Shown here: one piece after another, positions 25,948-32,240 of the stretch
Layout of the letters: every line of letters starts with the position of its first letter
Numbering within the stretch: the stretch's first letter is position 1
DNA from: Lachnospiraceae bacterium
GTDB taxonomy: Bacteria > Bacillota > Clostridia > Lachnospirales > Lachnospiraceae
Direction of reading: 5' to 3'
DNA length: 64,000 nucleotides
Assembly (NCBI GenBank): GCA_902381685.1
Contig: LR698958.1
Coordinates: 418,297 to 482,296 of the forward strand
Position numbers and translations under genes: made by a program
The notes under the pieces: model-generated
Database searches by the model: none
What the model was told of the DNA's origin: nothing
Seen by the model: only the letters and a program-made list of their open reading frames with translations

Positions 25948-26853
25948 TTATACCTTTAAGTGCTTACGAATTGTTAAGAAACTTCCGACAAAACCGATTC
26001 CGATACCAAGGGCAATGCCAATTGGCAACAATGTCTTATATACCTCTGTTACCGGAAGGAATGTAAGAAGGTTGTTCAATATTTTAAATTTAATTAAAAT
26101 GTATCCTACCGCCTTTTCATAGAGGAAGTAAAGCGCCGCAAGAGGAATAATTGCTCCCACAAGCCCAATCAAAAGACCTTCTATGATAAACGGCATTCTG
26201 ACAAAGGCATCTTTCGCCCCTATATATTTCATAATCGCAATCTCTTCACGCCTGATGGAAATACCCATTGTAACCGTGTTGCTGATTAGGAAAATCGAAA
26301 CGGCAAGCAAAATGATAATAATTGCCGCTGATACATATAAAATTAATTTGTTAATACCTGACAATGTCTTTGCCACTGTATCCGATTTATTTACCTGACG
26401 TACTCCTTCAAGTCCGCTTACATATTTTACCAGGTCTTTCTGTTTGGAAACGTCTTTCATATATACCTGATAGTTATCTGAATTTACAAGCGGGTTATCT
26501 GCGAAACCTTCCGCCAGATATTCCTTATCGCCAAAATATTTCTTCTTGTAGTCTTCCCATGCCTGCTCCCCGGAAGTATATTCCACACGGGAAACTTCTT
26601 TCCTGTCTTTAATCAGTTTACCGATTTCATCAATACGGTTCTGCTCCAATCCTTCATCAAAGAATACGGTAATCGCAACTCCTTCTTCCGCACTTTTTAC
26701 AATGTTCTGAAAGTTCACGATAATCGAGAAAAACAATCCGAACATAAAAATACAAGCCGACATTGTTGCAATAGATGCAAGGGAAAACATCTTATTTCTA
26801 CCAATATTTTTAACCCCTTGTTTCATTGTATATCCTACTGTACTTATTCTCAT
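25948..26853 (-). CDS. ftsX: Cell division protein FtsX
   Basis: FtsX is the membrane half of the FtsEX complex. The frame is open to 26913, but the first 20 residues would overlap ftsE heavily. The ATG at 26853 (MRISTVGYTMKQG) fits the family, starts just after the ftsE stop and gives 301 residues. It has one N-terminal membrane helix, a large extracytoplasmic loop (about 50-170), and three C-terminal helices (about 185-205, 230-255, 275-295). The loop would contact the EnvC-like hydrolase encoded next. Confidence 0.93.
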   Translation of the reverse strand: MRISTVGYTMKQGVKNIGRNKMFSLASIATMSACIFMFGLFFSIIVNFQNIVKSAEEGVAITVFFDEGLEQNRIDEIGKLIKDRKEVSRVEYTSGEQAWEDYKKKYFGDKEYLAEGFADNPLVNSDNYQVYMKDVSKQKDLVKYVSGLEGVRQVNKSDTVAKTLSGINKLILYVSAAIIIILLAVSIFLISNTVTMGISIRREEIAIMKYIGAKDAFVRMPFIIEGLLIGLVGAIIPLAALYFLYEKAVGYILIKFKILNNLLTFLPVTEVYKTLLPIGIALGIGIGFVGSFLTIRKHLKV

Positions 26854-26857
26854 TTTT

Positions 26858-27529
26858 CTACTCGCCCTCTTTCTCGTCGCTGACAATGACTCCCTTTTGC
26901 ATTGTAATGACACGTTTCTTCATCTCTGCTACAATCTCGTGATTGTGAGTAACTACGATTACGGTAGTTCCTCTCTCATTTGCCTCCTCAAGAAGTTTCA
27001 TAATCTCCCACGCATTTGTCGGGTCAAGGTTTCCCGTAGGCTCGTCAGCAAGCAAAATTGCCGGTTCATTTACAACCGCTCTGGCTATGGCAACTCTCTG
27101 CTGCTCCCCTCCTGACAACTGTTTCGGATAAGCCTTATATTTCTGCGCAAGTCCCACAAGTGAAAGCGCTGCCGGAACTTTCTGTTTCAGCACGCGTGTA
27201 GGCGTTTCGATTACTCTCTGTGCAAAAGCGATATTCTCATAAATATTTCTGTCCTTCAACAGACGGAAATCCTGAAATACAACCCCGAGATGTCTTCTAT
27301 ATTTTGCAATATGTCTGTGTTTCATTCTGTTGAGGTTAATTCCATTTACAATGATTGTACCTGACGTTGGGTCTAACTCTTTCATCAAAAGACGAATCAG
27401 TGTTGATTTTCCCGAACCACTGTCACCTACAATAAATACGAACTCTCCCTGTTCAATTTTTAAATTTATTCCATTCAAGGCAGCAACGCCCTTGGAATAT
27501 TCCTTTGTGACGTCCTTTAATTCAATCAT
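26858..27529 (-). CDS. ftsE: Cell division ATP-binding protein FtsE
   Basis: The 223-residue ABC ATPase shows Walker A GDSGSGKST (about 36-44), the Q-loop VFQDFRLL, signature LSGGEQQR and Walker B ILLADEPTGNLD. The start MIELKDVTKEYSKGVAALNG is the usual FtsE N-terminus. It pairs with FtsX, encoded immediately downstream, and lies 21 nt after the CdaR-type regulator. ATP hydrolysis here is thought to gate wall hydrolysis at the septum or side wall. Confidence 0.96.
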   Translation of the reverse strand: MIELKDVTKEYSKGVAALNGINLKIEQGEFVFIVGDSGSGKSTLIRLLMKELDPTSGTIIVNGINLNRMKHRHIAKYRRHLGVVFQDFRLLKDRNIYENIAFAQRVIETPTRVLKQKVPAALSLVGLAQKYKAYPKQLSGGEQQRVAIARAVVNEPAILLADEPTGNLDPTNAWEIMKLLEEANERGTTVIVVTHNHEIVAEMKKRVITMQKGVIVSDEKEGE

Positions 27530-27550
27530 ATGTTCCTCCTATATTAACTA

Positions 27551-28636
27551 CTAATACTCCAGTGTTTCCATATACTTCATATATTTTACAACCATCAGCG
27601 CAATTTTAAATGTAATGGCATCTTCAAACACTCTCAAATCCAATCCCGTGCTTTTTTGCAACTTGTCCAATCTGTAAACAAGAGTATTTCTATGAATGTA
27701 TAGTTGTCTTGATGTCTCTGATACATTCAAACTATTCTCAAAGAATTTATTGATTGTCGTCAATGTCTCCTCATCAAACTCGTCCGGAGATTTCCCCTCA
27801 AAAATCTCTCGAATAAACATTTTACAAAGAGGTAACGGTAACTGATAAATCAGTCGTCCTATACCAAGTGTACTGTATGCAACAATATCTTTCTCGTCAA
27901 AAAAGATTTTTCCTACATCTAACGCAAGTTTTGCTTCCTTATAAGATTTGGACACTTCTTTAATGTCATTTACAATTGTTCCATATGCAATATGAACTTC
28001 CTCTCCCTCTGTCTTTAGGATTTCCAAAATCTCATTTGCAACTTTCTCCATCTCAGGATAGCCTTCATTAGCACCAAGTTCTTTTACAATGATAATGTTT
28101 CTCTCATCAACTGCAGTCACAAAATCTTTTGATTTCATGCCGAGCAGGGAACGGATATGTTCCATTGTACCTGTATCTTTTTCGCGTGCTGTCTCAATGA
28201 CAAAAATCACACGTCTTACATCGGTTTCAATATGTAGTTTCTTTGCACGGTTATAAATATCCACCAGCAAAAGATTGTCCAGCAATAAATTTTTAATAAA
28301 ATTGTCTTTATCAAAACGTTCCTTATATGCTACCAACAGATTCTGTATCTGAAAGGCTGCAATCTTACCCACCATGTAAACATCATCACTACTGCCATTT
28401 ACTACCAATATATATTCCAACTGGTGCTCATCAAAGATTTTAAAGAACTGGTATCCCTGAATAACCTGACTGTCTGCCGGTGACTCTACGAAAGAATCCA
28501 GCGAATTCTCATAGTGCTCCTGTTCCACAAATGTACTTGCCAACACCTTGCCATCTGTGTCCAGAATACTTAAATCTATTCTTGTAATCGCCTTCAATCC
28601 TTCAATTGTGTTCTGAAGTATTTGATTTGATATCAT
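27551..28636 (-). CDS. CdaR/PucR-family transcriptional regulator
   Basis: The ATG at 28636 (MISNQILQNTIEGL) is preceded by AAGGAG at the right spacing; the frame is open upstream to 28699 but without that signal. The 361 residues have the layout of the sugar-diacid regulator family: an N-terminal ligand-sensing domain (about 1-125), a degenerate GGDEF-like middle (130-270) and a C-terminal PucR helix-turn-helix (about 300-360, NVSETSRQLYIHRNTLVYRL). Classical CdaR senses glycerate or glucarate. Here it is next to ftsEX, and a glycerate kinase gene occurs 35 kb away, so its target is open. Confidence 0.9.
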   Translation of the reverse strand: MISNQILQNTIEGLKAITRIDLSILDTDGKVLASTFVEQEHYENSLDSFVESPADSQVIQGYQFFKIFDEHQLEYILVVNGSSDDVYMVGKIAAFQIQNLLVAYKERFDKDNFIKNLLLDNLLLVDIYNRAKKLHIETDVRRVIFVIETAREKDTGTMEHIRSLLGMKSKDFVTAVDERNIIIVKELGANEGYPEMEKVANEILEILKTEGEEVHIAYGTIVNDIKEVSKSYKEAKLALDVGKIFFDEKDIVAYSTLGIGRLIYQLPLPLCKMFIREIFEGKSPDEFDEETLTTINKFFENSLNVSETSRQLYIHRNTLVYRLDKLQKSTGLDLRVFEDAITFKIALMVVKYMKYMETLEY

Positions 28637-28730
28637 ACTTTTGCTCCTTATCTTTATTATTTTAACAGTAGTTTCTCCATTAAAAAACTGTATATTCATT
28701 CTATATTTTAATACAATTAACCAAAAAAAT

Positions 28731-28767
28731 AAAGAGGAAATACTTTGAATTTATACATTTCCTCTTT
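28731..28767 (-). terminator. Terminator of the WecG/TagA-like gene
   Basis: AAAGAGGAAAT (28731-28741) pairs with ATTTCCTCTTT (28757-28767), and on the minus strand a T-rich run follows. The 3' end of the coding region (stop at 28751) lies inside the hairpin. T-runs on both sides would let it act in both directions. Confidence 0.75.
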
Positions 28768-29434
28768 TTTGTCTTTCTTTCTCCACTTCTCGCTTTAGGA
28801 AACGTTTAATCATAAACTCCCTTATCGGCTTTTTCCCTTTCTTCTTGTCAAGCGGAAGAGGTGTATTTTTTCCTAATCCTAACCACATGCGCGTGTTCAG
28901 CAAAATGCGGTTTCTCACTACAAATGCTTCCTGAAACGGGGAAGAAATCATTGACAGTACGCAATCTGCTTCCGCACCGTTTACGCTGTTTAAAATCATA
29001 TCGTCTGCCGAAGAGTCTGTCGGTACAACCTCTCCTCCTACAATCTGAATCCCATAATAATATTCCTGCAAATATTCTTTCAGATGTATCTTCTCGTCCT
29101 CAGATTCCGTCAGAAGAAATATTCTGTTATGGTTCTTATGAAAAAACCGTAAAAGCATTTTCACAAACAGTTGTGAATCCGCCTCCTGCAGTTTCTTCCT
29201 ATCCGTAACCTCTGCAACTTCCAATACTGCCTGCTCTCCCGCAAGAACTAAATCCGCCTGAGCAATATTGTCTTTAAGATTCTCATCTTCCTTACTCTTT
29301 ACCAATGTGTTCGCACTGATAATTTCCACAATATTCATCGGCTCGGTCTGCATATATTCCATAACCTTCTGCATGGCTTCTTTAGCCGTATTGTTATTCA
29401 ATTCAATTTCTAACACATTTACTCTACTTTTCAT
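28751..29434 (-). CDS. Divergent WecG/TagA/CpsF-family protein
   Basis: From the ATG at 29434 (MKSRVNVLEIELNN, behind GGAGAAGG; an ATG at 29446 is also possible) the 227 residues follow the WecG/TagA outline: VDVLG-like start, IVEIISANT, ADLVLAGEQAV, FLLTESEDEK, IVGG, and SPFQEAFVVRNR in place of the usual GxPxQExW. Active members transfer N-acetylmannosamine to a lipid carrier in teichoic acid or antigen synthesis. Here the conserved Asp-Gly after ADLVL is replaced and the C-terminus is unusual, so catalysis is doubtful. No other wall polymer genes are adjacent. Confidence 0.7.
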   Translation of the reverse strand: MKSRVNVLEIELNNNTAKEAMQKVMEYMQTEPMNIVEIISANTLVKSKEDENLKDNIAQADLVLAGEQAVLEVAEVTDRKKLQEADSQLFVKMLLRFFHKNHNRIFLLTESEDEKIHLKEYLQEYYYGIQIVGGEVVPTDSSADDMILNSVNGAEADCVLSMISSPFQEAFVVRNRILLNTRMWLGLGKNTPLPLDKKKGKKPIREFMIKRFLKREVEKERQKRGNV

Positions 29435-29532
29435 AACCTTCTCCATTATCTTCCTCAATTGAAGGATTATAGCAGACTTATTGTTATTTTTCAACCCACG
29501 TTACAAATTGTTCACATTTTTAAATAATTCTG

Positions 29533-29721
29533 TTATTTCTTCTGCCTTTTCTTCTTTGTAATTATCCCGCCGATTCTTCCCGTTTCTTTAGATGTCAGCG
29601 AACGCCACCCTTCTGATAAAACTTTATCCAGAAGTCCCAGTTCTTCCGCAACTTCATATTTCAATTTTTCCTCCGGCTCAATCTCGCTTAGTATAATCGG
29701 TAATTTTTCTTTTTTCGCCAT
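29533..29721 (-). CDS. Small acid-soluble spore protein, alpha/beta type
   Basis: The 62-residue protein has the alpha/beta SASP pattern: KYEVAEELGLLDKVL, which corresponds to the helix and germination-protease region, then GWRSLTSKETGRIGG, the conserved DNA-binding segment, and a very basic tail (KKKRQKK). Such proteins coat DNA in the spore core and protect it from UV and heat. The N-terminus is longer and more acidic than in the main SspA/B group, closer to the minor SspF-like class. It is direct evidence that the organism can form spores. Confidence 0.88.
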   Translation of the reverse strand: MAKKEKLPIILSEIEPEEKLKYEVAEELGLLDKVLSEGWRSLTSKETGRIGGIITKKKRQKK

Positions 29722-29779
29722 GTTGGTTCCCCTTTCTTCTTTATAAAATAAGGATTGCCGGGAATTTTCGTTTTATTCG

Positions 29780-29812
29780 GGGACGTAGTGTTTTCCTATT
29801 TTACTACGTCCC
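29780..29812. repeat. GGGACGTAG hairpin repeat, copy 4
   Basis: Arms of 10 bp (GGGACGTAGT 29780-29789 and complement 29803-29812) with a 13-nt loop. Unlike the other copies the outer flanks are not self-complementary; the right side runs straight into T residues. It is the left border of island B. Confidence 0.78.
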
Positions 29813-29875
29813 TTTTTAAGTTTTACTGTGTCCCTTTTTTTCCGAAAGGGGTGTCCCTTTTTGAGATATACCTAT

Positions 29876-29974
29876 ACAAAGCCCGTAAAATCGCGATTTA
29901 TCAACATATTGATTATTTTCTCTTAAAACAATCAAATGCATTTAAACTTTTTACAGCGTATTTACTGGCTTTGT
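29876..29974. repeat. Long inverted repeat inside island B
   Basis: ACAAAGCCCGTAAA (29876-29889) and TTTACTGGCTTTGT (29961-29974) are complementary at 13 of 14 positions and enclose 71 nt. Inside, TTGATT (29909-29914) can pair with AATCAA (29930-29935), or ATCAA with TTGAT at 29900-29913. The block could be a folded RNA or a recombination target; no known RNA family is recognised. Confidence 0.5.
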
Positions 29975-30050
29975 AGCACGTTTATCCCTTTGTAATTTTG
30001 TTCTTCCTTCAAAAAGGGACAGGGCATTTCTAAAAAAGGGACGGGGTAAA

Positions 30051-30101
30051 TGAGAATTGGGGACGTAATCTTTTTCAAAAAAACTACGTCCCCAATTCTC
30101 A
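30051..30101. repeat. GGGACGTAG hairpin repeat, copy 5
   Basis: Perfect 17-bp outer arms (30051-30067 and 30085-30101). The core reads GGGGACGTAAT on the left and ACTACGTCCCC on the right, so one base pair of the usual GTAG is lost. The outer flank TGAGAATT/AATTCTCA is private to this copy. It ends 3 bp before the pspC stop codon. Confidence 0.83.
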
Positions 30102-30104
30102 ATT

Positions 30105-30287
30105 CTACCTATCCGGAATAATAACCGCTGCCACAAAGTATCCAAATATCATCGTACCAAAACTGAAACAAGTTGCAAGCACCATTCCCAATCGTACCAG
30201 TGTAGGATCAATGTTAAAATATTCTGCCACTCCCCCACACACTCCGCACACTTTACGGTCCACTGTTGAACGATATAATTTTTTCAT
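30105..30287 (-). CDS. PspC-domain protein
   Basis: From the ATG at 30287, preceded by GGAGG, the 60-residue protein shows the PspC pattern KKLYRSTVDRKVCGVCGGVA, EYFNIDPTLVRLG and one or two hydrophobic segments. The frame is open upstream to 30344 but without a ribosome site. PspC-type proteins are small membrane sensors of envelope stress. It is the last gene of the PadR-DUF1700-DUF4097 operon, its start lying just beyond the DUF4097 stop at 30305. Confidence 0.92.
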   Translation of the reverse strand: MKKLYRSTVDRKVCGVCGGVAEYFNIDPTLVRLGMVLATCFSFGTMIFGYFVAAVIIPDR

Positions 30288-30304
30288 TTTCCTTACCTCC
30301 TGTT

Positions 30305-31138
30305 TTACTGAACAAATGTAACATTTACTTTTCCTGTTGCACAATCAATTCCCATCTCTTTTCCGGCATGGTTGTTGATTGTTTTTTCTACTGCCAGTCC
30401 TGAAAATGTCTGTCCGCCGAGATTTACTTCTCCTGCACCTACTTCGATTTCATAATTGTAATCTGTCTGCGCCCCCTTTGTTTCAAGGTTGATTGCAGCG
30501 ACTCCACACTCTAAATCTATATCTGCCTGAGCAGTTCCTTTTATATTTGCAGCACCCTGACCACAGGAAACGCTTAGTTCTCCCACCGTAAAATCTGCCG
30601 CTGTGATTTCTCCGCGTTCAACTGACAACTCTAATTCATTTGACTGTATTCCACTCAAATCTATCGCTCCCTCATTGACTTGGACATTTGCCTCTGTCAG
30701 TTTCATATTTCTCGGAACGTAAATGGTTAATCTTCCTCCATTGTCTGTTCTGTTTCCTCTTCGTGACGTTTCTATTTCCAGTGTAGAACCTTCTTCACGA
30801 ATCACGATTCCGGCCTCTTCGTCTGTTGCATTTTTCACGCGAATTACATTTTCGTCCGTTGCGACAACTTCAACCTTCACTTTGTTTACTTCCACATCAA
30901 TTCCTTTTGCGTTTGGAAATTCTCCTTCTTTTACCGTCTTCGCAGACTGTAATGTTCTGTTATCAAAATCATCATTGTCGTCATCGTCATCATCTGTAAT
31001 GAATCCGATTCCCCTGTGTACCGCACCTCTGACATCTTCATCTGTCACGCCTATTGCAAATCCGGCAATACATAAAACAACTCCAAGTCCCGCCAACACG
31101 GCACAAATAATCGCAAATATTTTCCAACCCTTTTTCAT
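30305..31138 (-). CDS. DUF4097-family (putative adhesin/beta-helix) protein
   Basis: The 277-residue protein has one N-terminal membrane anchor (about 5-28), an Asp-rich stretch of about ten residues (near 49-58) and a repetitive beta-strand region (75-275) typical of DUF4097, which folds as a right-handed beta-helix-like solenoid. The start shares a base with the DUF1700 stop (TAATG). DUF4097, DUF1700 and PadR genes form a common Firmicute operon for envelope stress, where the solenoid probably sits outside the membrane. Precise function is unknown. Confidence 0.9.
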   Translation of the reverse strand: MKKGWKIFAIICAVLAGLGVVLCIAGFAIGVTDEDVRGAVHRGIGFITDDDDDDNDDFDNRTLQSAKTVKEGEFPNAKGIDVEVNKVKVEVVATDENVIRVKNATDEEAGIVIREEGSTLEIETSRRGNRTDNGGRLTIYVPRNMKLTEANVQVNEGAIDLSGIQSNELELSVERGEITAADFTVGELSVSCGQGAANIKGTAQADIDLECGVAAINLETKGAQTDYNYEIEVGAGEVNLGGQTFSGLAVEKTINNHAGKEMGIDCATGKVNVTFVQ

Positions 31139-31806
31139 TATCTGCTCTCCTTTCTATGAACGAATTTTCTGAAAATGTTTACCAGTCCTCTGAATAAAAC
31201 CGGAAATACTATCATACACGCTTTTACCATCAACACTGTTGCCACAAGTCCTGCGACGAAAGCCAAAATTCCTCCGCCCATAACAACAAGCGCCAGTGCC
31301 GGAAAATGAAACATTTCCAATATTCCGCATATTGTTATGCAAAAACCACAAATCATAACGGTGGCCGCCAACAATACCAGTGTTCCCAAAACAGCAAATC
31401 CTGAAACGGCTATTGCAAATATAACTGCAAGTCCTGCCAATGCAAGCGGAAAAATAATCGGTAAAGTGAAAATCGCTATTGCGACAATGAGGATAATTTT
31501 TAACCAATCATTTGTTTTTGGTTTGTTTTCTTCTCTCCTTGCCGGAGTTTCCTTCTCCTCAAATCTCGTGTCCGTATAACCTGTTTCTCTGTACTCGCTG
31601 CTTTCCTCTCCTCGTCCCCGAAGCCCTGCTTTGATTGTCTGCGCAACTTTTTTCGGACTTTCCAGTTCGGAAATAACATGCTGTTCATTTTCCAATCCTG
31701 CATCAGCAAAATAATCTTCATAATACTGCATCGCTTCTTTGCGCTCTTCTTCCGGTATTTCTTTCAGCAGTTTCTCCAATTCAGTCATAAACTCTATGCG
31801 ATTCAT
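31138..31806 (-). CDS. DUF1700-family membrane protein
   Basis: The 222-residue protein starts MNRIEFMTELEKLLKEIPEEERKEAMQYYEDYFADAG, the DUF1700/HAAS-type N-terminal helical domain, then a charged linker and three hydrophobic segments (about 105-130, 135-160, 170-205). It overlaps the PadR gene by 4 nt and DUF4097 by 1 nt. In related operons this protein is an inner membrane partner that passes stress signals to or from the PadR repressor; that is inference from context. Confidence 0.92.
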   Translation of the reverse strand: MNRIEFMTELEKLLKEIPEEERKEAMQYYEDYFADAGLENEQHVISELESPKKVAQTIKAGLRGRGEESSEYRETGYTDTRFEEKETPARREENKPKTNDWLKIILIVAIAIFTLPIIFPLALAGLAVIFAIAVSGFAVLGTLVLLAATVMICGFCITICGILEMFHFPALALVVMGGGILAFVAGLVATVLMVKACMIVFPVLFRGLVNIFRKFVHRKESR

Positions 31807-32126
31807 ACTGCCACACCTCCCTCAAACATCTCACTAATCTTTCTTGAATAATTTTTCCATTCTATCCGATACAGATTCAACTGTGCCATTCCTTTTTCCG
31901 TCACTTTATAGTATCTTCGGTTTCTACCGTCAAACTGCATATCGTAAACTTCCAGACACTCGTCTTTCTGCAATCTTCTGAGTACCGGATATAAAGTGGA
32001 TTCAGAAACGTCCAATGCCTGACGTACGTCCTGTGTAATTTTATAACCGTACGTTCCCTGTTGTTCTCTTGAAACGACAGCCAATACAATCGCATCTAAA
32101 AGCGCTGCTCCTGTATTAAATACCAT
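31803..32126 (-). CDS. PadR-family transcriptional regulator (envelope operon)
   Basis: Starting at the ATG at 32126 (MVFNTGAALLDAIVLAVV, with GGAG ahead) the 107 residues show the PadR winged helix: YGYKITQDVRQ, ESTLYPVLRRLQKDECL and GRNRRYYKVTEKGMAQL. It heads a four-gene operon with DUF1700, DUF4097 and PspC genes. The promoter upstream is flanked by a 13-bp perfect inverted repeat, probably its operator. It differs in sequence from the PadR protein at 5506. Confidence 0.93.
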   Translation of the reverse strand: MVFNTGAALLDAIVLAVVSREQQGTYGYKITQDVRQALDVSESTLYPVLRRLQKDECLEVYDMQFDGRNRRYYKVTEKGMAQLNLYRIEWKNYSRKISEMFEGGVAV

Positions 32127-32141
32127 TCCTCCACTCCCTTT

Positions 32142-32213
32142 CTTAAATAATATTGTTTTGATAATCATATTATATAACGTATAATATTACTAGTCAATAT
32201 AATATTATTTAAG
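32142..32213. promoter_or_regulatory. Inverted repeat flanking the padR operon promoter
   Basis: CTTAAATAATATT (32142-32154) and AATATTATTTAAG (32201-32213) are exact complements, 46 bp apart, one on each side of the promoter. ATAATATTA also occurs as a direct repeat (32181-32189, 32199-32207). The layout fits two dimer sites for the PadR repressor. Confidence 0.55.
32169..32197 (-). promoter_or_regulatory. Promoter of the PadR-DUF1700-DUF4097-PspC operon
   Basis: On the minus strand TTGACT (32192-32197), 17 bp and TATAAT (32169-32174), about 43 bp before the padR start. Very close to consensus, so the operon is probably held down by the repressor. Confidence 0.8.
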
Positions 32214-32240
32214 AAATTATGAAAATTTATTGCGTTATTA

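Larger units (their letters stand above)
29780..30101. repeat. Composite repeat island B
   Basis: A 322-bp intergenic block, most of the 383-bp gap between the spore protein gene and pspC. Hairpins lie at both ends, with GTGTCCCTTTTTTTCCGAAA and GGGGTGTCCCTTTTTG on the left and AAAAAGGGACAGGGCATTTC and AAAAAAGGGACGGGG on the right. Read in reverse complement the motif order matches island A. The central 100 bp (about 29870-29990) is unlike island A and contains a 14-bp imperfect inverted repeat. I see no gene in it. Confidence 0.75.

Noticed and set aside
28751..29434. Active wall teichoic acid N-acetylmannosaminyltransferase
   Set aside because: The catalytic Asp-Gly region is missing and no tag/tar genes are adjacent, so only family likeness is claimed.
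29755..30145. Short frames on both strands in island B (73 and 64 codons)
   Set aside because: They follow the repeat motifs and lack start signals. The region is better explained as a repeat island.
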